From Fragum whitleyi (lineage: Eukaryota; Mollusca; Bivalvia; Cardiida; Cardiidae): a DNA stretch of 64,000 bases. How positions within the stretch are numbered: position 1 is the stretch's first letter; each line of letters opens with the position of its first letter. Positions 31,791 to 44,390 of this stretch are shown in pieces. The notes under the pieces are model-generated. The model was not told the DNA's origin, did not search any database, and saw nothing but the letters and a program-made list of their open reading frames with translations. The stretch is from NCBI GenBank assembly GCA_948146395.1, contig OX411543.1, forward strand, positions 59,387,689 to 59,451,688. Direction: 5' to 3'. The translations under genes and the position numbers were made by a program.

Positions 31791-34110
31791 CAATTAGGCA
31801 AATGAGAATTGAACCTTTGATTTATACTTTGTTTACAAATGACAAACCATTCTATTAAATTATTAAAAGTTATGGAATTTTAATGAAGCTAAAGAAAAAT
31901 ATCTCATCTTTATTCAGTCCTTGATAGAAATATTTTTCATATGGTATTGAGGGCTACTAATACATGGTTGACAGTAAAATAAATATAGTTCTACTGATAA
32001 ACTTTTCCTTATACTCTCAATATAAATTTGTGACATAATGAAGAATATTTTGATATGGAAAAATGGCGTCACAGTCTTACTTTTTAACATATTTTGACTT
32101 ATTTGTTAAGATAAACGGGCGTAATTCACAAACACTTGGTCAAGTTTCACACACATTTTCTAATATTGGAAATAACAAATATTTTGGTATTTTGGTTCGG
32201 GGATATATGATAGGGGTTTCTCTTACAATTTTCATAAGTTTTCTTTTTGCTGTTGTTGCTTTCTCTCCGAAAGACAGGAAATGGGTACTGTTAAATACAT
32301 GCCTGTCGTTTTTCTGAATACTCTAAAATGGGAGGTGGTTGCCCCCCAAAAATTGGCGAAAAAACGTGTGTTTTGTCAACCTTTTATGCAGTTCTATTAC
32401 AAAATTGTTTGAATTTGGATTCAAAGCGTTATAACGATCACACAAACGCAAACATTTTTTTTTTTTTTAAGCGCGGAAAATCCAAAACCGGGCGAGCGGA
32501 CGTCCTCAATAACTGATATTTACCTGAATTGCAGTTTACAGTACTTGCGGATCATATTGCCATTTAAGTTTTAAAAACTATGTTCGTTCAATTTTAAATA
32601 AGTGTAGGGGAGACTTTGTCTTGGTTAACTTAAATGATATTCTAAAAATATCTCTTAATATTTAAGTCAAGTAGTCGAGATTGTGCACTATAGGTAGGCA
32701 AGAGGGCTGTAAAGCCTCCTAAGTATCATTATCCCTTAACATCACAACAAAAGGTGCACAGGCATCAAGATTATTTATTTATGACTGGTTAACTTCGAAC
32801 AATCCATTTGAATAGTCAGAGCAACAGTTTTGAATTCAACTTTTTTTTTTAATACAAAAGCATATAAACATAAACATAATTTATGTACATGAATATTTTC
32901 AACATAGATTGTAGGCGTTCTAGATCTAGGATCCATAGAATATGCTTCCTTTTGCTTTAGTTTCCAAATATGAATCCTTAACATTTAGCAAGACACGACA
33001 AAAAATTCATTTATCAAACAAATAAACATATGCGATATATTGCTGTTATCAATGTGTTGCTCGAAAAGATTGAAAATTATTCCCTGACATGTTGACCGAA
33101 GTATGTGCAAGTCGGTTATCAATTATTCATAAGGCTTGACTTTCAAATGAGAAGAATATAAACTTTGTGTAAAGTTAATTTGCATTTTAATCATAACGCT
33201 TATCAATATTACGCATATCAAATTGTGGCTACATGTAACACCCCTTCCAAATAATATCGGTTTTTATGGCCTGAAACATTTTGTGCAAGAAAATAATGCG
33301 TCTGCGTTACAATCGAGAATGGCTGACGTATATAACGTTTTTGATACAAGTAAACCCGAGATGGAATTTTTCTGGCTCAGGTTTTCAATCAGGAAAATTT
33401 GGACTGAAATAAATCTTGACTGCATACCTTCGAAACAGCAATTTTTAAGGTCCTTGTATAATACTAGTACGAGCGTAATGCAAACGCCGCTAGTGTTTCT
33501 TTCTTACAGGCCGTATCCCGTCTCGTGTATAGTGTGCCTCGTCAACTAGATGATTTAATTCACATAACATACAGGACAGATACATGTACGGTCTACTGTT
33601 GCAGTAGTCCATATCAAATAAGCAGTTCGTGAAAAATATCCTTGTAACACCAGATGTAGCATGACACTGTTAACAGGTGACTACTAAATGTGCAATCTCT
33701 TATGGAGAAGAAAAGAATAACGGGAAGGTGAAAATCTGTTTCAGAATGCGTTGACCCACCATCTTGGAGGTTTCGCAAAACTTAAGCAAATGTAACCGAA
33801 GAAGAAAATTTGGGTTGAGCATTAAAATCTTTTGTCCAACAAAGAAGAAAATGTACACTCTGAAAGAAAGGAACAAAATGGTTCTAAAGACAGGGTACAT
33901 GCGCATGGTTTTTGCCAAATCATGTTCGATATTATAGTTCAATCGAATGTAGGAACGATACTCCACATATCATTCAAGATTTCTGATATTTTAAGATACA
34001 TCCAGTCTCCGTTTATGTATGTATGAAAGACGGAAATACTAGTGTGTGTATTTTACGCTTCAAAGTTTCAATGTGTCAAAGAGTCTTAGTCGAAGTGCAT
34101 ACACTTAAAG
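31791..34110. other. no gene seen
   Basis: AT-rich. Open frames at 32063-32317 (84 aa, one hydrophobic segment) and 33223-33549 (108 aa) have no splice context or domain I recognise and could be chance. Confidence 0.35.
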
Positions 34111-35377
34111 TAACAGCTAGGAACTTTGAGAAATTTATAAGATGAATGGTTTTGGAATGATTTTGGAATGATTGTGTGGAGCGCGTTTTGAATGATATTT
34201 AAGGGAGTTATTCAAATATCGCGAATGTTGTTCAAGATGAACAAAATTAGCTATATTTGTTAGCTTTCTTTAATACAATATGCATACAGGTTGTATGAAA
34301 AGCTTTCTGTGTCTTCACAAACTCACCATACGCTTACAAAATTCAATTTTGTCAGTGAAATCTTGTATACTTAGTTCCAAATGAAAGTGTGCACTTTTGA
34401 ATTTTGAATATCTCTGAAATTACACAATCTATCGTCATGAAAGGTCGTATTACTATCCCCATGAGTATATGCAAACGTTATTTGGAGACAAAAATCGCGC
34501 GATGAGAAAAAACTTTGTGCTAAATTGAGCCATTTGATTTTGCATGTTTTGCATGTGCATCACGCGTTAGACGAATGATTGGTCTGAAAATGCATTCAGT
34601 TGAATCTTAGCGGCTTTCTCAAGCATAAAATCACATCTTCAACACAATTTTGCATGATGCTGCAGCGTGGTTTGACAACAAATAAACGTCGTTGAACAAA
34701 ATCGAACCTTGTCAGATTAAGAACGTCATTAAAATTGATTTAGCATTAATGTTCAAATATAAATCGAGGTCACCATTTTGTAAGGCCTTTAAAAACTAAA
34801 TCGAGATGTCAAAGAACGACATAGCACCAACCAACGACAAGTTCCTGGCTTAACAATGTAGCAATGTCTCGCGTTGACGTACATGTCGGGTCTGCATAAG
34901 AATTAAAATTTTTGTTTGGAAATGGCTTGGAATGGCTTCTCAAACTCTAATATCCAATATCAACATATAGCTCTTACCAAAGAAAAAGTTGTAAGGAGGT
35001 CAAATTTTAACAATTTGAAGTTCTGCCTGCACGTATGCAGCATGCAATACTTTATCCAAATCTGGTTTGACTTTTAATTTCAAAAGGTCTTGACTAAAAT
35101 ATGGTATCAAATTTACTACATTGTTTTCCTTCAAATTTGTAAAAATCAAGAAAAATGTAAAAAAGTGAAAGTGCTCACATTCTGATGGAACTCAGTATAT
35201 TTTATCTACCGATTTTTATTTTGAAGGTAGTTCTTGATCTTATCATTTTCAGTGATTTTGGGGCGTTTTTTGACTGGCTGGAGTGAGTTTTCGGAGTGAA
35301 TGATTGGGGTACTGAGCAAATGAATTTGAATGGTTTTGATCGGAATGATTGTCAATTCCTTGGTGTAATTAACTGTA
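34111..35377 (-). mobile_element. MITE-A split by an 816-bp insertion
   Basis: Left half 34111-34374 ('agatgaatggttttggaatg', 'agggagttattcaaatatcg', 'gttcaagatgaacaaaatta'); right half from about 35191 ('accgatttttattttgaagg') to 'taattaactgta' at 35377. Confidence 0.75.
34375..35190. mobile_element. nested 816-bp element inside MITE-A
   Basis: Ends 'TTCCAAATGAAAGTGTGCAC' and 'GTGCTCACATTCTGATGGAA' are inverted at 15 of 20 positions. Flanks 'acttagt' and 'actcagt' could be a 7-bp duplication with one change. No coding frame inside. Confidence 0.5.
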
Positions 35378-36884
35378 ATCAAATACCATAAAAAAGCAGC
35401 GCAAAGGGAAAAATACTATCCACCTTTTGGTTTTAAGATGTTTTCAAAAGATGTGGAATTGCATCCATGATATTATAAGGGTAACTAAGGGGAGTCCGTG
35501 AGTCCGAGACTCCTATTTGTGTGGACAGGACACCTTTACTTTGCAAGTTAGGAGCCCAATGGGCTCCTCGGTCATAGAATATTTCCTCAAACAAATGATC
35601 AGATAAATGTCGTAAGTTTCTACCCTTAAACTTTATTTGTCTAAAAAATCAGATTTTTGTCTACAAAAGTTGTTACATATAACATTTGGTTGTATCTTCT
35701 TTTAAAATCATCCTATAATTCTCGGGATATTATAGCAGAAAAAGAAGAAATTGCTTGTTATGACCAATGTTGAAGTTTTAGGTGCACAGGCGGGCAAACA
35801 ATCACAAACATTCAAGGCAAAAACAATATGTCCTCGATTGATCGATCCTGGGCATAAGAAAATAGTAATCATACCACTGAACCACGCAAACTCACACACA
35901 CACAAAAAAAAAAAAAACCCCGATGTGTTTAATATTGTCACTGTAAAGTTTAATCTCTCACCTGAATAAGTGAACTAAATTCCTACATGTAAAGTAGCAT
36001 GTTATGTAGCGATCCACTCACTATGATGTGATGCAGAAGAGTTCATCGTCCTAGACTACTACGGGGAAAATGATATACCACGATTACCGACTATCAAACT
36101 GAATAACACTGCAATCTCATTCTTAAAGATATGGCTACTCATAACGGTGGAGATAACGAAACCAAGTGTAACTCTTCGTCTGTATTAGACACCATTTGTA
36201 AGAGAATGTAAGAGAATGGGGTAATATATATATATTCATGAATCGCATTTCTGTTCATTTGTTTTATTCTTTGCCTTTTTTCATACCTCGGTAGGTTAAA
36301 CAGTAGTTTTTTCTGTCGTTTTTTAACATTCCTCTAAATAAATGACATCATTAATTGGACAATGATAATTGCCTGGAGGTGTGTGGTGTTGGACGTATAA
36401 ATTAATAGTCTGTGTATTTAATACACGGGAAGGCTTTCATTATGACACCTTTTACACGACTCGGCGACTTGAGTCAAATATTTATCAAAGTACTGAAATG
36501 AACGATTGACGCTCGATTCAGTATTCGTTTTTGGGAGAGTTGGGCAAAACGTGAATGAAACTACAATGAAAGAGTGAAGAAAATAAAGTGAAATGAGAAT
36601 AACAGCACCGCCTACGGGCGTCAACGATCGGCTGCAGGTGCTTGATAATGCAAATATTCTAAATCAAAAAAGAGTCATAGCTCTTACCAAAAGGCTTTCA
36701 GATTTATCCCCTTAACATTCTTGATAGTCCGTTGGATGGTAAACACACGTGCAAAGTTTCATGAAGATATCTTCAAAAACCGCTGAAAAATGACCAAGGT
36801 CTAACAACACTAACAACGGAACTGTGATGACAGTTACTCTAGGAGTTTTTTTTTCCAAAAAAAATGATTTAATGGACTTTTAAG
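35378..36884. other. no gene seen
   Basis: Unassigned AT-rich DNA with short A-runs and no supported exon. Confidence 0.35.
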
Positions 36885-37055
36885 CCGCTTTATAAATCTT
36901 TTCAGTTATATTGTAGCGGTTGGAGCAACTAACAATGGATTCCTGGTATTTCTCTCACCAGCACAACCACCACATCCTTTCCTAGCCTCCAGCTGCTATC
37001 TCACATAGGTCCTCGATCATCAACCCATTGGTGACAGACAAATAGTCGGAAAGAA
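36885..37055 (+). repeat. dispersed repeat Q, copy 2
   Basis: 'taagccgctttataaatctt', 'ggagcaactaacaatggatt', 'cctagcctccagctgctatc' and 'gtgacagacaaatagtcgga' match copies at 10855 and 58505. Confidence 0.65.
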
Positions 37056-37064
37056 TGAGTACCG

Positions 37065-37226
37065 GAATATAAAATTTGTGCTCATGAAATACCGAATTTA
37101 TTAAACTCGTCATCAATTAACAGATAAAAACTCGGCGCAGCCTAGTTTTTATCTGTTTATAGATGACTCGTTTCATAAATTCGGTATTTAATGACCACTC
37201 ATTCAGTACCCTCTATTTACATTGCG
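37065..37226 (+). mobile_element. element C fragment (hairpin end only)
   Basis: Contains 'cgaatttattaaactcgtca', 'acagataaaaactcggcgc', 'gtttttatctgtttatagat' and 'aatgaccactcattcagtac'. The half with the TGACGTCA sites is missing. Confidence 0.75.
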
Positions 37227-37734
37227 GGATTCTGTTTGTGCATACAAATAAGTAACAAAGGTCAATTTAGCAATGAAATGCATATTATCGTTATTCAAGC
37301 TGTAGTTGCGACATTTTGATCGCCAAGCGATCTCATATCGAAGGATCAGCGTGAAACAGTTGTTATTGTCAATCTGTTTGTATGCAGTTACAACTGTTCC
37401 GCGAGAACTTTCGATATAACTAAAGTTTTCTTCGAGACTCTCTTGCTGCTTGAGAACTAATTTGGTCGTGCAATTGAATTGATGAATTACTTCCGAATGA
37501 ATTTTACTTTTCTATGAATAAATCTTTGAATCGCCATGTTTTGTTGTTGTTTTCTACTGTAATTTCCGCTTATGTTTGTGAGGCGCACCCCCTTATGGCG
37601 TATCAATCATTCAAAACTCAACACCAAGGCTTGTCCCACCATATTTACATATGCAAACCGATGACCTTTATACATATTTTTTTACCCAATTTAGATTGTA
37701 ACACATGCACACGAGAAAGAGGCAATGGATTCTA

Positions 37735-37888
37735 ACCACTGCTACCCATTTTCAGCTGGGTGGACTGAAGCATTGTCCATTTAGTTTCTTGCCAAAGGAA
37801 ATACCTCGCCTTCACCAGGACTCGAACCCCTGACCTTCGGATCAGGAGACCGGTGCTCTAACTACTGAGCTATCGAGGCGGCATGGAC
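37735..37888 (-). repeat. tRNA-derived SINE, minus strand
   Basis: On the minus strand the head reads 'CGCCTCGATAGCTCAGTAGT' then TAGAGC (A-box) and 'GGGGTTCGAGTCCTGG' (B-box), then the shared body ('cagctgggtggactga' on the plus strand). Same family as 6686-6978. Confidence 0.8.
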
Positions 37889-37904
37889 CTAACGTCGCTT
37901 TACA

Positions 37905-38565
37905 AAGCTCACAAGCCAATGAAATCACGGTATAGTTAGATCGGATTGAATGAAGCTTCATGAACGCTTTGAACGATTTGTGTGAATGGTAAAAACGACA
38001 TGACTGAATGACTTGGATTATTATGAGTATCAATTTCGCGATGTTCTTTACTATAAATAGCCAACAAAATCGTGAAATTGACAAGGTGATTTGTTTATTT
38101 ATTTCCATTTATTTATTGTTGCTACCGAGGGTTTTCCCACATGAGCGACTCCCCAGAAGACGGTTAGTTCTTACAGGGGTTATTGTAAGGATACATGACG
38201 AAAATACTGCTGAAATCGGCCAAGGTTCTTTAACGTTCTCGGTGAGAAGCACCGCCCCACGGGACCTCGGTTTAACGTCACACCCGAAACACAATTAGTT
38301 GTTAGTGTTCCAGCCCGGGTACCGAACCCATGCGATCGAACTTCAATATTTTATTTAAGCCCGGTACTCTACCGACTGAGCTAATCGGGCTTACAAATGG
38401 CAAGGTGAATGATTTTGGAATGAAATTGAATGAGTATTTCGAGTGAGTTTTGGGTTAAATTAACGGAAGGTATTTCAGCATTTCTAATTTTGTTTCATTT
38501 CTTTCCTCCCTGTGATAAAATATGGACGCAAGTTCTATAAATAGCTTCCTATTTCCCCAAGAACC
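37905..38565. mobile_element. MITE-A fragments with a nested SINE
   Basis: MITE-A text at 37915-38090 ('gatcggattgaatgaagc', 'caatttcgcgatgttcttta', 'cgtgaaattgacaaggtg') and 38397-38565 ('gcaaggtgaatgattttgga', 'atgaaattgaatgagtattt') is separated by a SINE at 38095-38396. The repeat of 'aaggtga' on both sides may mark a target duplication. Confidence 0.55.
38095..38396 (-). repeat. tRNA-derived SINE, minus strand, second family
   Basis: Minus-strand head 'GCCCGATTAGCTCAGTCGGT' plus AGAG (A-box), with a B-box 'GGGTTCGGTACCCG' after an insert, then a body with 'ttaaaccgaggtcccgtgg' and 'gagaacgttaaagaacc'. A decayed copy is at about 55365-55515. Confidence 0.75.
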
Positions 38566-39680
38566 TTTAAAGCTACTCTTTCACAGATTTGGAAAATGTG
38601 ATTTTTAAAAGTTTTCGTAAAATCAATCAGAATTATCATCGTCATCATGTTGAAGCCTTTCAAATAATAAAATTCAACCTGGTAATGCATGGAAAGAAAG
38701 ACAGATATTCCTGAATTTAGCAAAATTCATTCCGAAAAAATAAAGCAACTACTAACGTTTTAAAGAAACCATTCTTCAATTTCGAGCCAACTATTTAAGC
38801 ATGTGCATTCTGCATGTTCATCCTTTTCAATCAAAGATTAAGGTCAAAGTATTTGAAAGCCGGAAACTCCATATCAATGCATGCAAAATTGAAAGATTTT
38901 TTTACGGGAAATAGCGATTTTGTAATTTATAGACTAGAAATAAATAGACTGGACCCCTAAATGATCTTGCCGCTTCGAAAATAAAGTTACAAAATTATTG
39001 AAATACGTTGTTTTAGTGGCAACGCCTTTGGCCATTTTTTATAGTCTAAAAATACACACATTTCCAAATCTAGGAACAAGTTTTGTATTTTTTCTATGAA
39101 AAACTTTGAAAGAGCAGCTTTAAGACTCGTATAATTTCAATTGTTTAAGTATAATCGCGACTTTATCTGTACTTAAACATCATAACACATATTTTACGAT
39201 AACCATGGTAACGTTTATAGATGACGTGTAGACGGTTTACACAGTCATGACAGGCGTACGGTGTCTGGAGCGGGTTTACGGACTGTGCTCTCTAGACTGA
39301 CAAGTTCGGTCGTTAAAATACCTATAGGAATATACATTATACTATGTGTTGATAGTTATTCTTACGTATACAACATGGTGCTTAAATTTGATTGAGGATT
39401 TTATATAATATTATAACACGAACGTAATCACGACGGTATGTGACGTTTCGTTGTTCTTCTTCCTCTCTAACTTTTTTTTCTTTTTTTTTTGAATTTGTAA
39501 GCTCTCTTTAATTGTCCATGAACTTTTTTTCTTTTCTTTTTTTTTTAATTTGTAAGCTCACTTTTTTTAATTGTTCATGATTTGCGGAAGCTCCTGCAAA
39601 TATTGAGAAAGGCTGGTATCTAAAATCGATCAAGCTTTCATGAATCCACAATGAAAACGATAGTTTGCGCTTGTACCGTC
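38566..39680. other. no gene seen
   Basis: AT-rich, with duplicated T-rich text near 39470-39560 ('tttgtaagctcactttt'). No exon supported. Confidence 0.35.
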
Positions 39681-40115
39681 TACAACATCGTGAAATTGAT
39701 AATATGAATTATTTTGGAATGATTTAGGAATGAAATTGAATGAGTTGGTGGAGCGAGTTTTGAGTGAATTTAATGGGAGGTAATCCAGTATTGCAAATTT
39801 TGTTCAGGATGAACAAAATTAGCAATATTGATTATCTCCCTTTAATAAAATATGCATACAAGTTCTACAGATAGCTTCTTATTTCTTCAAAAACCTATCA
39901 GACGCTTACAATTTCAATTAATTAAATGAAATCCCGATTTTTTTCCCCAGCTGTTTTTATTTTGAACGAAGTTGTTGTTATATGTTTTTCAGTGAGTTTG
40001 GAGCGTTTTTGAATGGTTTGAGTGAGTGTCTCGAATGAATGATTGGAGCGCTGAGTGAGCGATTTAGAATGGTTTGATTGAGTAAAATGTCAATTTCATG
40101 ATGTAATTAACTGTA
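39681..40115 (-). mobile_element. MITE-A copy, complete
   Basis: 'TACAACATCGTGAAATTGAT' to 'CAATTTCATGATGTAATTAA' plus CTGTA. Central hairpin 'atgggaggtaatccagtatt', 'gttcaggatgaacaaaatta' and 'gattatctccctttaa'. Confidence 0.88.
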
Positions 40116-40145
40116 CCGTGGATACACGTACAATTTTTCATAGAT

Positions 40146-40270
40146 CAGCTCTGCGTTGAGGAAGTCAAAACGGTTCAAACTGTTTGCAAGTTATATCCCG
40201 CTTTGCAAGGAAGCGGGATATAATTTGCAAATAAGTTTGCAGCGTTTTGTCATCCTAAACGCATGGCTGT
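40146..40270. mobile_element. MITE-B palindromic element
   Basis: Outer arms 'CAGCTCTGCGTTGAGGAAG' and 'CATCCTAAACGCATGGCTG'; centre 'ATATCCCGCTTTGCAAGGAA' followed by 'GCGGGATAT'. Confidence 0.8.
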
Positions 40271-41113
40271 TCAGCCTGTGGAGGTTTTGTGTATTTACGT
40301 AGGCGCTTCTGTGCACATTTCTTACACTGCGCCTCTCCGGCTTTTTTTGTCACAGATGAAAATATGCGGTTTGTTTCTTTCATAAAGAAAAGTGAAAGTG
40401 TGCACACCGGTGACATTATTTGCATCAACACTTTTCTAGCATTTATTTGAGACGATGTGCTGATAATTTCTAAAAGAGGTTGGTTGACCGGTCAATTTTG
40501 AAAAGAAACTATTACTGGCCTGTTTGAAGTGATTACCATAAATGTTCATTTAAAAAGCAATACCAAAATTGAAGCACTCTAAGGCTTATTCAGGAAGGGA
40601 TTTCTTCTTTTATGTTGTAAAGACAATTTACATGAAATCCATTTGTCAGAAAAGAATTTACTTAAAAGGGTAGGAAAATACGATTTTCATTGTCTTTTTT
40701 TTTAAAAAAAAAAGAAAAAATGGTAGTAAAATTTTGTTATATTCGCTAAATAACAACAAAAATTAAAAAAAAAATCCCGACGAAAGCGTAACTCCTATAA
40801 GCCTTAATATTCGTTTTAAGGACAAAATGACCTGAGCCTCGGACTTAACAAACAAGCAAGATGTCCATTATAGATAACAGATCGATGTTTTGGTGTACTC
40901 TGACATATCTTGACCAGGGGCTATTTGGTTTTGGCCGGAGGTCCGAGATGGCCAGTCTATCGTACACACTGACCCGATCTTTATCACACTTCATCAAATA
41001 TTTCAATAGATCTACACATAATATGTAAGTGAATGGAGATGCATCAATTAACATTCCTCAATTCATGAATCGCCATCTTGTTTGGTCTTGTGTTACTTGT
41101 TATATCAGTGAAA

Positions 41114-41300
41114 TACAGTTAAGAACATCGTAAAATTGACAAGATGAATGATTTTGGAATTATTTCAGAATGAAATTGAACAACCGCTAGGAGCGAGTTT
41201 GAATGATTTTAGGTAAGGGAGGTAAAACATTATCGATAATTTCTTCCAATCGATATTTTTTTCCCTTTAATAAAATCTGCGTACTTTTCTGATTTTGTAT
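41114..41300 (-). mobile_element. partial MITE-A
   Basis: 'TACAGTTAAGAACATCGTAA' start, 'aagggaggtaaaacattatc' with a changed centre, then 'ccctttaataaaatctgcg'. The other end is missing. Confidence 0.7.
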
Positions 41301-41313
41301 CTTCGCGGGCAAA

Positions 41314-41367
41314 TTCATTCGGAACACCACTCTGCCAATCTCACGATCAACCTCGGATGCACATTTT
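41314..41367 (+). mobile_element. element D terminal fragment
   Basis: 'CATTCGGAACACCACTCTGC' then 'caatctcacgatcaacctcg' matches the inverse of the right end of element D at 50840-50896. Confidence 0.7.
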
Positions 41368-41511
41368 TTTTTTATTATTCCAACATATGATTAGTATAAA
41401 ATGTAACAGAGTCACTGAAACATAGAAACGATTTATGCTTATTCCATAGAGCATATTGACCTATTTGTTATTTTTCAATCTATTTTCATTTCATTGTTCA
41501 TCAGCTCTGCG

Positions 41512-41636
41512 TTCCGGATGTAAAAACGCTTCACGGGCCCCCAGACGATACCCCGCTTTGCACGCGCACACACGTGCAAAGCGAGACACCATCCCGAAAG
41601 CGCTTCGCTAACGTTCCCATTCCCGAACGCAGAGCA
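41512..41636. mobile_element. MITE-B palindromic element
   Basis: Outer arms 'AGCTCTGCGTTCCGGATG' and 'CATTCCCGAACGCAGAGC'; centre 'CCCGCTTTGCACGCGC' / 'CACGTGCAAAGCGAG'. Confidence 0.85.
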
Positions 41637-42189
41637 GGTTCTCTTTTTTTCTACTTATAGGTTAATAGATCTATTTATTTTTTCTCAAATTAGCTACATT
41701 TTCTTTTTTAATTGGAGCGTATGATATAGTATAAGTGTCAGTTTTTGTATCTATTTCAAAAATATTTTGTGTGTTTTTTTTATTTTTTTATGCAAATTTA
41801 GCTATGTTGTATTCTGAAGAAGGTCAATATACTTGGAGAATATTCATTATGGTCATAATCTTAAACTACATAGGCATTTACATGAAAAACAGTCCATAGA
41901 GAACAATTAGCAAGCATCTAGTATTCAATATAGAGCAAGAACTTTCAACAGGATTTCAGTTTTATCATAGCTTGAAATGTATTTCACTCTTTGATCTATT
42001 TCAATTTTTATTTTCATACCAATCAGTAATCAATACATAAACATTATTTCTTAAGATACTTTTGCATCAAGTTCTAAGCCTTTCATCACTTTAATTATAA
42101 ATTGACTAAGTCAGAGATTGAATTGTAGAGATTGTTTTCTGAATTTATAAAAGGTACATCAAAAAAAGAAATTTTATATGAATAGAATA

Positions 42190-42606
42190 CATAGAGGATA
42201 TTGAATATTTGGTCATTGAACACCGAATTTACCAAACGAGTCATCCATAAACAGACAAAAACGAGGCTACGCCGAGTTTTTATCTGTTTATAGACGACGA
42301 GTTTAACAAATTCGGTATTTGATGAGCACAAATTTTATATTCTATTTATAATATGACCCTATTTTTCGCTAAAAAACGGCAAAGTTATTAAAATTCAACA
42401 TTTCAATTTTCCGCGAAACATATGACGCCGTTTAAAACTAACGTCACAATAAACACATTATAACGTCATTTTTGCGGTTACCAAACAGCGTTGCTATTCG
42501 TTCTTAGCTCATTTGCATAGTTATTCCACTAGTGTAATAACACCCGTTTAATATAAAAAATATTCAACGAGTTATTTCACTCCTGCGACGTAGGTCATAT
42601 TATAAA
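42190..42606 (-). mobile_element. element C copy 4, uninterrupted
   Basis: 'agaggatattgaatatttgg', 'cagacaaaaacgaggctacg', 'ccgagtttttatctg', degraded octamers in 'actaacgtcacaat' and 'tataacgtcatttt', then 'tgcgacgtaggtcatatta'. Confidence 0.75.
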
Positions 42607-42779
42607 CATGTATAAAACAAGGGTTTACATATCTAATGGGTACATGTATAATCATAGATTTATATATACTATTTACTGAGTAAACATGGTTTATACATAC
42701 ATACTTTCATAATGTATGATTTTTTTACCAAAATAACAACAACAAATAACGTAAAAAAAAAAACAAAAGAAAATAAGTG

Positions 42780-43186
42780 GGTATCCCCGGACTATTTCTA
42801 AATATTACGGGAAAACCGTGGAAAAACTCGATGACGTCAGTTAAAATGGCGTTAGCCCTCAACTCTGTGAGTGAAAACATTCGACGTCGCCAACGCTACT
42901 CATTTTAGTCACTAACGTGAAACCATCGTATCCTAATATAAATATCTTTAGATTCTTAAATAACGGCTGAAAAAATCTTAATATTTGAGAATGATTCGTC
43001 ATTCTCAAAAATTAAGATTTTTCAGCCGTTATTTACTGTAAAAGATATACACCTACAGTGCTAGTTTTTCTTACACTGTTTCCGCATAACAAAATGCACG
43101 ATTTTGTTACATACCCATCCGCCTTACATACATCCGAGGTCTGTTGCAATTTACGGAAAAGGCCTAGTGATGTTCCGAATGGGGCA
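42780..43186 (+). mobile_element. element D copy, deleted form
   Basis: Contains the hairpin 'AAATAACGGCTGAAAAAATC' / 'GATTTTTCAGCCGTTATTT' and ends 'GGCCTAGTGATGTTCCGAAT' plus G. Compared with the 898-bp copy at 49999 it is in reverse orientation, lacks about 450 internal bp next to this end and is truncated at the other end. Together with that copy it brackets amine oxidase 2 in inverted orientation. Confidence 0.75.
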
Positions 43187-43202
43187 AATCAGACGCTTAA
43201 AA

Positions 43203-43400
43203 TTCAACACAAGCCAATACAATCATGCAATTATTTGATCGATTCGATTAAAATCTCGATCGTTTTAAATGATTTCGAAGCGTTTTAAACAACTTAGGAG
43301 CGTTTTTGGGGTGTTTGAAGTGAGAGATTGTATTTAATGATTGGAGCGCCGAACGAGTGGTTTGAATGGTTTTGATCGAGATGAATGTGATTTACACGGT
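43203..43400 (-). mobile_element. partial MITE-A
   Basis: 'caagccaatacaatcatgca', 'gatttcgaagcg', 'ggagcgccgaacgagtgg' and 'gatcgagatgaatgtgattt' match the outer half of MITE-A copies such as 15133-15340. Confidence 0.55.
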
Positions 43401-44217
43401 TTGATTTAGTGTATTTAATCGGACCTGTAAAGGTTAGTATCTTTAAAATATGCCACAGGCTTATCAGGTGTGAAATCTATGCTTGTACTTAATCTATAAT
43501 GATCCGTACTTATTTTTGAAAGGTGTTTTTTTTATATATGAATATTCAGTTTAATGATATTTCAGATACAAACTTAAAGCCGTTCAATAAGAGAATTTGA
43601 TAACAAGAGAAAACGTGTTGGCAATTTATTGCTATCAACTATCTGTAACAATTGTTCATAAAATCAACTTGTTACCATGAAAACACGAATTTCAATCGAC
43701 ATCAGGATTAGAGAAAAATAAAACTTTTCTAATGCTCAAGCACGAAATTTCTCAAATTTCAAAATTTAGACAAAAAGCCGTAATTCTATGGTAATACTAT
43801 TATTAACGAATTAATAGAAAAAAAATATAAGTAGGTTGACATAATTAACAATATATTGATACTTTTTTTTATCATATATCTATCAAAAATTTAATTTTGA
43901 GACAATTCTCAGTTGATCACGAAAACATTTTTTCAATCTCAGGTCCAGGATTTCTTTTGAATCGTCAGCGGAAAACTGAATTGTTACAACGCCAGTCGCG
44001 AAGAACTATGACTTCGGATAGAGTTCAAGATTTCTAATACGACGTTTGCTCTCTTAAAATGTTGATTACATTGCAACCAGGATACAATTATAACGTAACT
44101 GCATTATATCGTTAATAGACCTGAGAATATCTTTTTAATGATACTAAGAGAAAAATCCCCTCTTGATGGGACATCCTAGTCAAGCAACAGTTTTGTATTT
44201 TATAGGGAACAAAATAG
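43401..44217. other. upstream region of amine oxidase 2, no promoter recognised
   Basis: AT-rich, probably upstream or 5' UTR intron sequence. No gene or promoter motif supported. Confidence 0.35.
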
Positions 44218-44345
44218 TACAGTTAGTAACATTGTGAAATAGACAATCATCTAGATCTAAACCTTTCGAAATCACCCGATCCATTCATTCATTCCAAACA
44301 GACCATTCAAAAATGGTCCGAAATCGTTCGAAAACACAAGGTTCA
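44218..44345 (+). mobile_element. partial MITE-A just upstream of amine oxidase 2
   Basis: 'TACAGTTAGTAACATTGTGA' then 'catctagatctaaacctttc' and 'aaacagaccattcaaaaatg'. Ends about 25 bp before the acceptor at 44370. Confidence 0.7.
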
Positions 44346-44370
44346 CGAACATTTTCTTTGTAATTTTCAG

Positions 44371-44390
44371 GTTAAACTTATGTGTACAAT
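44371..44390 (+). promoter_or_regulatory. 5' leader with a 4-codon upstream ORF overlapping the start
   Basis: Acceptor TTTTCAG ends at 44370. The upstream ATG at 44380 reads four codons and stops at a TGA that overlaps the main ATG as ATGA (44391). The upstream ATG is 11 nt before the main one, as in the 24.1-kb paralogue. Confidence 0.5.

Noticed and set aside
32063..32317. 84-aa open frame with one hydrophobic segment
   Set aside because: No supporting context or recognisable similarity.
33223..33549. 108-aa open frame
   Set aside because: No domain, no splice sites matched and no sign of conservation; chance open frames of this size are expected in 64 kb.
37800..37885. tRNA gene on the minus strand
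   Set aside because: A- and B-boxes are present, but the sequence continues into a body shared with the 6.7-kb copy, so it is a SINE.
38335..38396. tRNA gene (TAGCTCAGTCGGTAGAG)
   Set aside because: The acceptor stem does not close, and the body matches a SINE family with a decayed copy at 55.4 kb.
44382..44390. Start of amine oxidase 2 at a GTG
   Set aside because: An in-frame ATG follows three codons later and matches the paralogue's start position.
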